Shown one piece after another: positions 44,430 to 54,941 of a DNA stretch of 64,000 nt. Every line of letters begins with the position of its first letter. Within the stretch, counting starts at the first letter, position 1. Under the pieces are notes generated by a model that saw only the letters and a list, made by a program, of their open reading frames with translations, did not search any database and had not been told where the DNA came from. The position numbers were made by a program, and so were the translations under genes. The stretch comes from Codonopsis lanceolata. Lineage: Eukaryota; Streptophyta; Magnoliopsida; Asterales; Campanulaceae. The stretch covers positions 39,246,642 through 39,310,641 of the forward strand of contig CM028377.1 of NCBI GenBank assembly GCA_013146195.2, in the 5' to 3' direction.

Positions 44430-45030
44430 GGAAAGTGTGGCAAAGTATCAGGTGTCGAACACGCGTCAACACTTGACATGTACCCCTCCAGTGTAGGTGC
44501 TTCCTAGACGCCCACTGCAAACCATTGTTCCATTCACGGGAAAGATGACCCGAGTTTTTTGGTTGCAAAAATGTGAACCAACCTGACGCAGCGAAACAAT
44601 TAAATATGAACTATTTCAACGAGAAATTCCTTAGAACAAGCCTATGACAGCTTAAGGTTCAAGCACAAAGCAAGAAAACTCAAAATTTATTAAAAACTAC
44701 CCAAATAATGTTTAATAGGGTATTTATATGCCCTAACAATCCAAACCCTAAAAGAAAAAGTCTTAAACAAAAAAGACGAAAAAGCCCGAAAACTTCAAAG
44801 GCCCATAACAGTACTTAAACAGCTTTTTTGGGCTAAAAATGAACTGTTCACGGGGGTAAGCCTGGTGAATCTTTTAGAGCTCGTCGAGAGCTTCGATTTG
44901 ATATGCGGTGGGTCCCGTAATTCATCCGGACGCGAAAGTTATGCTCCGTTAAAGTTCTGCCGACCGTTAGGTGCTCTCTACTATTGCTTAACGGAAACTA
45001 ACGGAGAAAGCAACTAACAGCGCATGATCA
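44430..45030 (-). mobile_element. Possible LTR fragment within the Mutator-like element
   Basis: Contains GAGCTCGTCGAGAGCTTCGATTTGATATGCGGTGGGTCCCG-type sequence (about 44878-44917) and, on the minus strand, a TATA-like GGCATATAAATACCC near 44720. Both are usual in plant LTR leaders. Boundaries and partner LTR were not found. Confidence 0.35.
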
Positions 45031-45909
45031 CAAGAAACAAATAGCTAACATGGCGTCTTAATCCACATGAGATGTTCCAAATAATGCCGAAGACAATACC
45101 ATAATCACCGGATAGCCTCTATTCAAAATAGGAACTGAAAGCAACTAACAACGCAAATAGTAAATCTAGCAACTGATGTAGTCATATCTTGGTCGCAAGC
45201 CAACTACATTGTTACTCACGCTTCATGAAACAAAATATATCTGCTCTGAAACAAGTAATTTCAACTATTAGCAGTGAACACGATCAACTTGCAAAAAAGA
45301 GAGATTTCATTTATGAGAAAAAGAAAAAATTGTGGGGACATTTCTATCCTTAATCTAGAATACCACCTACCCTGTAGATAAATCTATGAAACTTCCTACC
45401 AAAATAAGAAAAAAACTACACTATGAGAAAGAAACAAATCAAACTAACACAACAATGTGATGAGGAAATTTCAAAGGGACTTCTCATTCAAAAACACCCA
45501 ATTTTGGTGTGTTATTACCTCTTTTTAATTTTGAGGTCACACTGTACTAGTAACAGTTAGCAATCACCATTCACCATTCACCAACATTCAAAAGAACGCC
45601 AGGAAACCCAATCTCTAAGCCTGCACAAAAAATCATCAAACAAGTTCAATTTACCAATCCAAACATAAACTAGCAAAATTGAAATACACAAAGATGAAAT
45701 CAAACACAAACGTATAAAGAAATTTAAATTAACTTGCAAGTTGCAAATTGAACATTCACTCCACTTATTTCAGTGTAAGATTTTGAAAACTATCATAATA
45801 AAGACCAAAAAAGAGTCAAATGATTGTAGTTGGGTTAGGCTGGACATTTTCACAAACACCTGAAAGCACATCTAACAAATTTCTAAAGAGAAGTAAGCTG
45901 AAATCATAC
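45031..45909. other. Non-coding interval, probably intron of the 45910-46188 exon in part
   Basis: AT-rich, no credible frame. A GTATGA donor-like site lies at its right edge on the minus strand. No acceptor-plus-exon could be recognised to its left. Confidence 0.4.
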
Positions 45910-46188
45910 CTCATCTCTCTTCTTGATATCGCGGATCAAGTCAAGAATACTCTCCCTCCGCATTCGCCGAAACCTCAAATACAGTAACAAAAACATCATC
46001 GATCCTGCCAAGGGGGCAACATAACCAAAACTATGAAATGACACTCTGGCTACGGCAAAATTACGAATTGAACAAACACCGTCGGCGACCTTGAAACGTA
46101 ACAGCTCCAGTCTCGCGTCCCATCATCCTCCCTTTGCGTCTCCGATGGGAGGAGTAAGCCGTGGACTCCGCAACGGTGACAGCGCCAT
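45910..46188 (-). pseudogene. First-exon-like fragment encoding a single membrane segment
   Basis: On the minus strand an ATG at 46188 opens MALSPLRSPRLTPPIGDAKG. A TGA follows at 46123-46125, after which the same frame stays open for 71 codons to a consensus-like donor (GAG|GTATGA at 45910/45909). The 71 codons include a hydrophobic stretch (FGYVAPLAGSMMFLLLYLRF) followed by a basic/charged helix (RRMRRESILDLIRDIKKRDE). That is a classic N-terminal or tail membrane anchor with positive-inside residues. I do not recognise the family. GC content is higher than the surroundings. One stop suggests a relic captured by the surrounding element or a decaying host exon. Confidence 0.5.
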
Positions 46189-46454
46189 AACTAGGTCGAG
46201 ATCGATAACTCCAACATCGTGACGGGGACCGGCGGAGTCGGAGAATATGTTAAGGCCTTCGTGATTGTCTGGGGACCTAGTCAATATGACATAAAGGGTA
46301 GTAACGTACATTTGCCCAAAAATGTACCTAAAAGAAATATGCAAAAAATAGGTGGATTCATTTGAAAACATGTTTTTAAAAATGTACCGGCTTGTAATGT
46401 TTTCTTTATTTTGTTTATATTTATCTAGATCTCTTCTAGGGTATATTAGTCTTT

Positions 46455-47410
46455 GTTAAAGCTTGTTTGGTAATCATTTCATTTATAATATTTTTGTTTC
46501 TATTTCTATTTTTTATGAAAAATAAAAATAGAAATACATTTGACAATCATTTCTATTTCTGATAAACTATAAATGTTTCTAATTTTTCTCAAAAATTTAG
46601 AAATGAAAAAGAATTTGTTTCTTTTTTAAGAGAAATGATTCTTTTTTCGAAATTTGGAAGAGTGAAAGTCGGTCAACTTAAATAAGGTCGAGCTTTCGAA
46701 CTTTACAATTATAACCCTGAACTCATTAACTCGCCCGGCCTGACCCAAAAAATTACCTGACCCAACCGAACCCGTTAATATATTTGGATTACACGTGTAA
46801 TCCGTTTTGACCCAAAAATATTAATGGGTCGGGTTAAAACGGATCAAGCCCATTACCCATTTTAACCCAATAACTTTTAGTTTATAATATTATGAAATTT
46901 TAAGAGAAAATCTGGATTAAGACAAGTCGTCCCGTTTTAACATGTCACACGTTTAACCCGACCCGATTCAACACGACTCATTTCAACATGTTTGATATTC
47001 GGGTGCTAATGGGTTTCAACCCAAAACCAATTACAAACCGACCCAACGAATGAGGAGCTGCTTATTCGCATATTTTTTTTAATAGTAGATGAAATCATGT
47101 GACTTATTATTCTACCCGTTCGAATTTGATATTATATACTACTGCATTATGGAAGTTGTAATGTACTAATTTTTTTGAAAAAGAATATAATTTTGTGACA
47201 AGAAATAAAAATGTTTGTTAAAAATGATTAGCTTTTGTTTCTTTTTCATAATAGAAATAGAAACGACTATAAAAAAAAAGTGTTTTTGTTTCATAATAGA
47301 AATAGAAATAAAAGTGTTTTTGTTTCTTGTCCAAAATAAAAATGAAATAGAACAAAGTGAAATAGAAACATGTGAAACAAAAAAACAAAATGTTACCAAA
47401 CACAACCTTA
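46455..47410. mobile_element. hAT-like MITE with GTTTGGTAA ends, split by another insertion
   Basis: The left end GCTTGTTTGGTAATCATTTC (46461-46480) is inverse to the right end GTTACCAAACACAACCTTAG (47391-47410). Both arms (46480-46640 and 47190-47390) are filled with AGAAATAGAAA/TTTCTATTTC words. The middle 46650-47100 has a different composition and looks like a nested element. The minus- and plus-strand frames here are low-complexity and not genes. Confidence 0.65.
46690..47045. mobile_element. Nested GGGTCGGGTT-rich hAT-like MITE fragment
   Basis: Dense in GACCC(A/G)/GGGTCGGGTT words at both ends (46735-46870 and 46940-47045) around an AT-rich centre, the same architecture as the 33752-34416 MITE. 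Exact termini and target duplication are not visible. Confidence 0.5.
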
Positions 47411-48910
47411 GTTTCTTTGTAACACTAACTGTAAGACAAATTATATTACGAGCTAGAGCTTGTAATATTATTACAAGTTTTAGTGTTATAGTCATTATAG
47501 GAATAAGGTTGTGATGATTTGGAAAGGTTGTGATGATTTGGAAAGTCTGTGACATTACTTAAAAAAGAACATATTTGGTCTAATGGTATAAAGATCTAAA
47601 TAGATTTAATTTAACGACACTAATACTAAAACATATAATAATATCACAAGCTCAAGCTTGTAATATCATATATTTATTGAACATTAATTCAAAGGTTATG
47701 TCATTATTCACAACAGTTACATTTATTCTACAGTAACTTCCAAAAAAGAAAAGATTAGAAAGTATTCCTTCGGTTCCGGGCAAAGAATACTATTTCAATT
47801 TTTAGATTTTTCACTTAAAAAATTCATTTTCAAAAAATAAAATATAAAAATGCCATTTTATTACATCATTGCAAATATATATTTGTCCATTATAGTTGGA
47901 AAGTTTGTTTGGGAATTCCAATTCCAAAGCTTGAAATTGGAATCGTGGTTACTAAAACTAATTATGTCATTTCATTAAAAAACCAACTAAATTTTGTGAA
48001 TTATAATTGAATTGTATGTCTACATACCTTAATTCCATAAAACCAATTATATACTTAAAGCTAAGTATTTAAATTCAAAATTTTGAAGAATCAACTTTTT
48101 ATTCTACTCTCTTCGTCCCGAATAAATATTTCTAATAGACGAAACATAATAATTAAGAAATCTAATTAATGATGAGTTATAAAATATGTTGCAATAATAA
48201 TACCCATTACACTTACTCTTTCTCTCATTAATTATGTACCAATTACACTCACTCTCTCTCTAAGATATACAATAATGATAGTATTAAATGAAGTAATATA
48301 TTATGAAGAATGATAGAAAATTTATACACCAAAAGTCATTAGTAACATTAGTTAGGACATCCAAAAATAAAAAGTAGAAACATTTATTCGGGATAGAGGA
48401 AGTATTACTTTATACAACCCGCCCTTCAACCACGACCCCCAACCCCATAGACGCCACCAGCGCTGGTCGTTGCCCACTCCCAGCCACAATCACCTCTAGT
48501 TGTTGTCACCTTCGATCAGTATCTCCGTTAACTGCTACCTCTAGCCACCGCCGCCACTCTCGATTGCCGCCACCTCTGGCCACCATCCACCATCCACCAC
48601 CGCTGTCGCTGGCCACCACCACTACATGCTAATTATTTTTAAAACTGTAAATGATTCTTGAACCTTGTTATTGGGCGGGTTTGAACATATGCTATTATTA
48701 AATCACTAATTGTAGCTACAACTAGGCTACACTAGTTGTTTCAACATTTGTTTTAATTTAATTTGAAGTATAAACAAGAATTACAACACATTATCTAAAA
48801 AATTAAAATTGTTATGATATTGAAAACAAATTCAACGATATTTAAATTTTATAGAGTTTAAATATTTGTTGAAATCTAAATCTATAGATCCAAAGAGATC
48901 TTAAATATAT
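47411..48910. other. AT-rich spacer with a Stowaway MITE
   Basis: No gene seen. Besides the MITE at 48107-48402 there is a half Stowaway-like end near 47766 (CCTTCGGTTCCGGGCAAAGAATAC) and a short GC-rich CCACC/CCGCC stretch at 48420-48620 without a sustained frame. Confidence 0.55.
48107..48402. mobile_element. Stowaway MITE, family B
   Basis: 296 bp starting CTCTCTTCGTCCCGAATAAATATTTCTA and ending AGAAACATTTATTCGGGATAGAGGAAG, between TA dinucleotides. Different interior from family A. Confidence 0.85.
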
Positions 48911-49099
48911 GGGTGTGGCTATTTGGACCCCCAAATTTTATAAGTATCCCCCCATTTTTTGTAAACTTCATATTTTACCCATCACCTTCTCCTCCACTGA
49001 TAAGTTTGGAATTTTCTTTTCATTTTCATTATTTTACGGAATTTTATTAATTATTTTAAGCTTTGGTTAATGATTAATTGCATTTGAGATCCTATTTTT

Positions 49100-49507
49100 A
49101 TGTATTTTGTGTTTCATGTAGGTTTCTCAAAGATGTTCAAGGTTTCAAAGCTTATTGCATGCAAAATCAAGGTAAAATCGGAAGAAAAACTGAAGTTAAT
49201 TAAATGGTTCAAGCAGACTTGGGACGAAATTGAAAAGGCTGAGCACATGAGGATCTTCAAAGCCATGTTTAGAAAGGCAGGGGTACCGGAGAAATTTATA
49301 GAAATGCAAGGGGCAGCACTGCACAAGCCCAAACCCCTTCATTTTTTCGTTGTCTTCCCCTCCGCCCGACACGTCTCCCAACTGCTCCAAGGCCCATGTC
49401 TGCCTCCTTTCTTTTGGGTTTTGAGATTCAAACTTTCATCAATTTTTCACACTTTCACCACCTCATTGCATGCCCAATGCACTAGAATTTTAGGAGAGTT
49501 TATATAA
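49100..49507 (+). pseudogene. Unrecognised 135-codon frame inside the TIR element
   Basis: A lysine/glutamate-rich first half (KVKSEEKLKLIKWFKQTWDE) is followed by a hydrophobic, low-information second half. The first 60 residues look more protein-like than the rest and could be a captured exon starting after the AG at 49121-49123. No family is recognised and no flanking exon was found. It may be chance. Confidence 0.25.
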
Positions 49508-49554
49508 CATTTAAGGAAGCAGGACGGGAAGTGGGAACGAGCAGCAACTAGTCG

Positions 49555-50080
49555 CTCTGAGATTTTGGGGGTCCTAGGCAAACATAAAAAATGGGGCTTC
49601 AACATCGTTTGTAAATCGATAATAAGCCAAAAGAAAAACGATTCACAAATAAAAATGTGTGACTTAAACATAACTAGAGTTTGAGATTTACCTCTTAAAA
49701 AAAATCGATAACAATGCATTAAAATTCTAAAGATTCAAGGCAATACAAATTTTCCCTTTTGTAGTTCTTGTCAATGACTTCGATTTGACAAAAATAAAAT
49801 AAAATGTGATTCCGCCTCTTTTGCTGCAATTGGGGCTGCCCCTCCTCTATGTTTGATTGTTGATATTGTGCTGCATTAATTGCCATCCACCAAACCGAAT
49901 TTTACGTCATAAGTCATAGCTATTATACGGTAAGTGTATTTTTATTTATAAAAAGACCATTTATCTATATTATATATACTAAGTGGTATATAGATTTTGG
50001 GGGCCCTATTTTGGGCTGAAATTTTGGAGGCCCTAGGTGGCTGCTTAGTGATCCTAGGCTAAGGGCCGGTCCTGAGCATC
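49555..50080. mobile_element. Probable hAT-type fragment with GGCCCTAGG words
   Basis: GGGGGTCCTAGGCAAAC near 49566 and GGGGGCCCTATTTTGGG, GGAGGCCCTAGGTGG, CTAAGGGCCGGTCCTG (49999-50075) are typical of plant hAT elements ending CAGGGCCGG. Only the right terminus is convincing. Confidence 0.4.
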
Positions 50081-51795
50081 AAGGCAGCCACCCTTATTTT
50101 CATCTCTCTCCATTTTTACTCCATTGTTGTTCAAGCTAAAGCTGGGATTTCATCACTTCCTCATTTGAAAAGTATTGTACACTTTAATCTCTATGATTTT
50201 GGATTGAATGTTGTGATTTGAATTTGGGTATTGTTATTAATTGCTATTCACTAATTTTTGGGTATTATGTTGTGTCCTTAATGCTTGTAATAATTTGATC
50301 ACCTATCACATGTTCTTAGAAATTACTTAGTGCATGAAAGTGACTTAGTGATTTTAGAAAATACAACATAGTTGTCTTTTGGTTAAGTTAGTCAATGTTA
50401 CGAATACTCCTTGAAATAGTTGATTTGAGTTTTGTATTTGGAAGCGATTAATATGATAAATTCATACGTAGCGAAAATCCATAATTTTATAGTTTTAATT
50501 AGCACTGTTATATGAAGCGAAAACCCTTAACGGTAATTTTTGAATCCTCGATTACTTAAAAAAAGAAAGAATAGTTTTATTAGCAATCCCTAGTTAAATC
50601 ACAACGGAATAGCCAATTGAAGTCAAAATCTTAGATCTTCTCTCATTCAAATCAATCCATTTTTAATATTGCTTTATTTTATTTCTTGTTTTAGCTTAAT
50701 TAATTAGTTAATTCGCTCCAAATCGATCGTCTAAATATAGTCAAAAATTGTTACGTGCTTGATATTCTATAAAAATAACCAATTTGCTTCCTCGTGGGTT
50801 TGACATTCTCTTTATCACTCTATTACTTGTTTCGACCATGTAATCTTATCTGTGTGCGTTTTACCACCAACACCCACCGTGGCAACCCTTCCCTCTCTTC
50901 ATTTCCTTCTTCTCTCCCCCTTCTCCCTCCCACCAACCGCCTCCCTCCCCCTCCCTTATCGCTCTCCCTATCCCTCCCTTTTCTCTCTCTCTCCCCCTTA
51001 CCCTCCCTCACTTCGCTCCATCCTTCCTCCCTCGTGTAACTCCCCACCCCCTTCTTCTTCTGCCCTCCCAAATCCTATAAGCATACCCCCCATTTTTGTA
51101 AACTTCATATTCTACCCATCACCTTCTCATCCTTTTCCTTCTCCCCCACGTGGCAACCTTTCCGTCTCCTCCTTTCCTTCTTCTCTCCTCTTTCTCCCTC
51201 CCACCGACTGCCTCTATCACCCTCCTTTTCCCTTACCGTTCTCTCTCTCTCTCTCTCTCCCTTCCCCTCCCTCACTATGCTCCATCCTTCCCTCCCTTAT
51301 AACTCCCCACCCTCCTAGTGCGATATGCCCCCCTCCTCCTCCTTTACTATTACTCCTCCCTTCTTCTCCTATTTTCTTCTCAATAACACTAATAAAATAT
51401 CCAAAAAGATATATTTAATTTTGAATGTTCGGCAAACCATGGCCGAACAACAATAGTGTTGTTCGACTAGCCTTAGTCGAACACTAAGAGTGATTGATTT
51501 ATAAATGGAGTTTGGGTATGGTTCATGGGAGGGAGAGAAGGAGGAAAGAAAGTAAAGGAAGAAGGGAAAGGTTGATGGGAAGGAAAAAAATAAGAAGATA
51601 GTGAGAATAGTGATGGAGGGGGAGGGAGAGGGAGAACGATGAGGGAGGGTGGCAATGGGTGGGTGGGGGAAGGGAAAGGGAGGAGAGGGACACCGTAAGA
51701 ATTGAGAAGAAAGATAGAATGGAAGAGGGTAGAATAAGATGTTTACAAAAATGGGGGTATACTTATAGGATTTGGGGGTCCAAATAACCCCACCC

Positions 51796-52427
51796 TTATT
51801 AAAAAGCGGACAATCATAAAAAGTGAGTTTCATTTTAGAGAAAAATGCAAACACCACCCCCCCCCCTTTACACACACACACACACACACTTGTGGTATGG
51901 TTAATGTGTGAATAACCCCATGTGCTACAACATCAGTCGCATAATCCGTTTGTGGTTTTTTGGAGGATGCAGTCGTTACCATTCCCGTTCAGTTTAACTG
52001 GATTTGTCAACCACGTCCGAGTAGTCAACATCTTTGACTTCACACAATTCACAAGGATTGTTTTACCTTTGCAATCAGACTTTCTTATATTTAAAGTTTT
52101 AGTTTATTTGTGATACACTGTTAGAATAAAATAATATTTTCAAAAGCACCCAAAAAATATCAATTTTGAATGAAATGATGTAAATAAACTTTGAGATGAC
52201 TTTAAGATGGTATTAGAGCAGACTTTCTACGTGTATAAGACCAACGTCCACATTTTTTGTCCGCACCAGCCAAACCAATGTGTCTACAGTGTAAGCCTCA
52301 AGCCCAGCTATAACTAACAACTAAGCTTACAAGCCAACTGGTTCTAACATGGACCCCAAACTTTAAGAAACTATTATATCAATTTCAATTATCGATCATC
52401 AAACAATTTGAAATAATAATATGTATA
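51796..52427. other. Spacer with C-run and (CA)n
   Basis: Contains a C homopolymer (about 51856-51867) and a (CA)n run (51870-51890). No gene seen. Confidence 0.6.
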
Positions 52428-53415
52428 TATAGGAGATAATAAAGTTTATGAATAATGTTATAGTCTTTTCCATTGATATGGAGAACATATTTATATGATT
52501 ACAATACTTGCTACTCAAGTTAACCTAAAGAGTCCAAATACTAAAAGGATTAGAAGACCTAAATACAATAGGATTAGGAGAGAATAAACCAAAGATAATT
52601 ATAATAAATTACAAAGATATTATTCTCTCATATACCCTCGCAAGATGGATCTCCGTTAGGAGAGACCAATCTTGTGAAGAAGATACTGAAAGGGCGAGTT
52701 GTTGAGGGAGGGTGTCGGCAAGCTGGGCTTCAGAGGAGGACGAGCTTGGCTTGCTGAGGAATCTTGATTTTCTTGAGGAGCGAGATGGTTAGAGTTGGGT
52801 TTGCTGAGGAATCCTTGAGTTACCGGGTTAGGGACTTGTGTATTATTGGCGTTGATGGTAGTTGGTGGACAAAAGAAGGTGCCATCGACGAACTTGTACA
52901 GATCCTACCCGATGATCATGGATTCAACCTGAAGCTTCCAGGCTAGATACCTGGTGGGTGTAAGCTTGGTGATGTTGCGGTTTGAGAAGTTGATGAGTTG
53001 ATAGGTTTTTGTGATGTCGGTGAGGTCTTGGATGGTGATGATGTTTGAAGCCATGCTATACCTAGGTAGAGAATAAGGGGCGGCAGCAGTGATTTAGGGT
53101 TGCGGAAGGTTGGTGGTTAGAGTTAGGAGGTTGCCGAGGTAAGGGAGGGGCGGTGATGGTGGGGTTGTGGAAGTTTGTTGGTTATAGGTTTTAAAAGCAA
53201 GACTCTGATACCATGTAGGAGATAATAAAGTTTATGAATAATGACAAAGCCTTTCCATTGATATGGAGAACATATTTATATGATTACAATACTTGCTACT
53301 CAAGTTAACCTAGAGAGTCCAAATACTAAAGGGATTAGAAGACCTAAATACAATAAGATTAGAAGATAATAAACTAAAGATAATTATAATAAATTGCAAA
53401 GATATTATTCTCTTA
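52428..53415 (-). mobile_element. Small non-autonomous Copia element coding only gag (TR-GAG-like)
   Basis: LTRs of about 202 bp at 52428-52630 and 53214-53415 are nearly identical (TGAGAGAATAATATC...TTATTATCTCCTACA on the minus strand). A perfect primer-binding site TGGTATCAGAGTC lies at 53201-53213, directly inside the 5' LTR, and a GCGAGGGTA purine run precedes the 3' LTR. The 580-bp interior codes only a gag piece. The flanks are AT-rich, so a target duplication (possibly ATATA) is ambiguous. This fits terminal-repeat elements with GAG, though it is unusually small. Confidence 0.85.
52656..53054 (-). pseudogene. Truncated Copia gag N-terminus in the small LTR element
   Basis: The minus-strand ATG at 53054 opens MASNIITIQDLTDITKTYQL, followed by the Copia gag pattern LTPTRYLAWKLQVESMIIG. 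A TAG replaces the residue after that glycine, and the same frame goes on with DLYKFVDGTF and a Pro/Ser/Asn-rich stretch to a TAA at 52656-52658 just before the 3' LTR. Total 133 codons including stop, against 300 or more for a full Copia gag. No zinc knuckle, protease or pol. One stop apart it is open, so the gag-only architecture looks structural and not simply decayed. Confidence 0.8.
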
Positions 53416-53423
53416 AATATATA

Positions 53424-53608
53424 AAACATGTTACTATGACTCCCAAAAATGTTGTAGCCGAGCTGGTCGTGGAACTCGATGTCCTATATAACTCATTTTG
53501 ATGCTGGAGGGATTCAAACACGATACCTCCAGCCAAGGTTTAGAACTTCCGAGTTCCGCCTGCAACCAGCTCAGCTGGAACATTTTTGTAAGTCATAGTA
53601 ACATGTTT
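53424..53608 (-). repeat. Foldback repeat with tRNA-like A and B box motifs (SINE-like)
   Basis: The arms AAACATGTTACTATGAC (53424-53440) and its inverse (53592-53608) extend imperfectly over about 55 bp each. On the minus strand CAGCTGAGCTGGTTG (A-box-like, about 53565-53579) and TGTTTGAATCC (B-box-like, 53510-53521) have tRNA-gene-like spacing and are followed by CTCCAGCATC, which resembles a tRNA acceptor side. The other arm contains a related GTAGCCGAGCTGGT. It is not a functional tRNA gene. Confidence 0.5.
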
Positions 53609-54189
53609 TTTATTTATTATGACTTGTGAATTCCTAAATAGAGCTCTGTCTTACGGATCCGTCTTACCAAATTCCGTCCTACACAAGTTTTTGTCATCCT
53701 CTAGATACACTTCGATTCAGTAATGTAATACATACTTTAAGCAATGCATAATATCCTCCAGATGTACAACAATACATAATTCTAATCACAATACAAACCA
53801 CAGATCCTTTGAATATCCACTTCGAAATGGGCTGAAAAATTGTTTAATTGTTTCGTTCTGTCAACAATTATGATTTTCGAACAATTTAGATACAATAAGG
53901 GTGAAATCACTTTGTGTAAGATTCCTTACCTAAATAAATTATGTCAAGTTGTGTCTCATAGACATAGACAAACGGCACACATGACTTGTATTCCAAGAAC
54001 ATATAATCCTACTAGAATAATAATTCATATAAAACCCTAAAAACATCAATTAAAGTATAATCTCCAAAATAACATTTCTATAAAAGATGTAACAATAATA
54101 ATTAATTAAAGTAAATACCAATAAAGGCATAAAAAAATTAAAATAAACCATTTATAAATTATAACAACTCATTAATAAAATATCCAACA
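53609..54189 (-). repeat. 3' LTR (partial) of the second Sirevirus-like element
   Basis: On the minus strand it starts TGTTGGATATTTTATTAATGAG directly after a purine tract. The matching LTR end (TCTTTCTTTCA at 63873) was not found to the left, so the far end is truncated or replaced by the foldback repeat. Confidence 0.6.
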
Positions 54190-54204
54190 ATCTCCCCCTT
54201 TTTG
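54190..54204 (-). other. Polypurine tract of the second Sirevirus-like element
   Basis: Minus strand AGGCAAAAAGGGGGAGAT just before the LTR start TGTTGG. Confidence 0.75.
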
Positions 54205-54558
54205 CCTTTCTGGAAAAAACAAACAAACAAATAATAAATAGTTTAATATAAGCAAATAAATTCCCTCTAAATAAGACAATCAAATTAAGGTCTACCACCC
54301 TTCAAGAAAGGATGATAAATACGAGTAATACTGGGACAAAGAATAACAGCCTAAATAGAATCAACACCCCAAGAATTAACACACGGAGATATGTTGAGCA
54401 TTCCTCAATTTTGAGCAGCTTCAGTCACAACAACATCTTCAACAACATCATGTTTGACATCTTCATTACCATCAACCTTGGTTTTTCCCTTGAACTTCAC
54501 ATAGTTATGGAACACACTCCCTCAAGTGTTACAACACTTAGGTGCTCCCCCTAAATTA

Positions 54559-54940
54559 CTAGGCAGCAAACAACACAACATCTCCCCCTTTGGGTTTACC
54601 AGTAAGAAGCAATTCATTGTACAACTCACGTGTTTTGCAAAAATAACAAAGATTATCGATCAAAGAATCATATTGATTCAAAACGTTGACAATATCTATA
54701 TCAATATCTGTCATACGCTCATGAAAGAACGAGGCATTGACAGAAAATTGGGTAGATAGGATACAGTTTCTAGTATCAGGTTTTGAAAAGAATGAAGTCT
54801 TGAATGAAGACTTGGATGAAGGGTCATCCAGCCTAGAGGGCCCAGACATATGGACAGAACAACATCCATGTTCGCATTCAATTGGAGAAATACAGAATAA
54901 AGGTTCATTCTGGGAAGAATTCACCAAATACAAGGGGTAT
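54559..54940 (-). pseudogene. C-terminal end of the envelope-like region, second element
   Basis: A minus-strand frame ending at 54559 contains FHERMTDIDIDIVNVLNQYD and ends KPKGGDVVLFAA, a helical, coiled-coil-compatible tail located just before the polypurine tract, as expected for a Sirevirus post-pol product. Its upstream part is separated by the LINE at 54942. Assignment rests on position and composition; no named domain is visible. Confidence 0.45.
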
Positions 54941-54941
54941 A

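Larger units (their letters stand above)
42374..46402 (-). mobile_element. Probable Mutator-like element with Ulp1 and a minisatellite, decayed
   Basis: The two ends resemble each other inversely over about 100 bp: left TTTCAAGTGGGTATAATTTTGAAAACATGTTTTCA (42380-42415) against the reverse complement of 46360-46400, sharing AAAACATGTTTTCA. Inside are a Ulp1 (C48) protease fragment, as in Ulp1-bearing plant MULEs, a 1.4-kb 69-bp minisatellite near the left end, and a short membrane-protein exon near the right. No transposase remains and no exact 9-bp duplication is evident, so the element call is inference from the ends and cargo. Confidence 0.5.
48911..51795. mobile_element. TIR element with three copies of its terminal repeat, pyrimidine-rich arms
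   Basis: The left end GGGTGTGGCTATTTGGACCC and following CCCAAATTTTATAAGTATCC (48911-48995) are inverse to the right end 51725-51795. A third, direct copy of the CCCAAAT...ACCCATCACCTTCTC part lies at 51066-51135. C/T-rich arms (50880-51340) are inverse to the G/A-rich arm 51500-51720. The ends and size suggest a MULE-type or other TIR element. No transposase and no exact target duplication were found. A 135-codon plus frame (49100-49507) is of unknown meaning. Confidence 0.55.

Noticed and set aside
46123..46371. 82-codon minus frame as a gene with its upstream start
   Set aside because: Its first 60 codons run through the MULE-like terminal region; only the part from the ATG at 46188 looks exon-like.
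47166..47555. 129-codon Phe/Tyr-rich minus frame resembling membrane segments
   Set aside because: It is the TTTCTATTTC word array of a MITE translated; no biological membrane protein.
50794..51887. Pro/Ser- and Arg/Glu-rich frames up to 188 codons
   Set aside because: Products of CT/GA-rich simple sequence in the arms of a TIR element.
53424..53608. A tRNA gene
   Set aside because: A/B box-like motifs are imperfect and no cloverleaf with a paired acceptor stem could be drawn by eye; better explained as SINE-derived.
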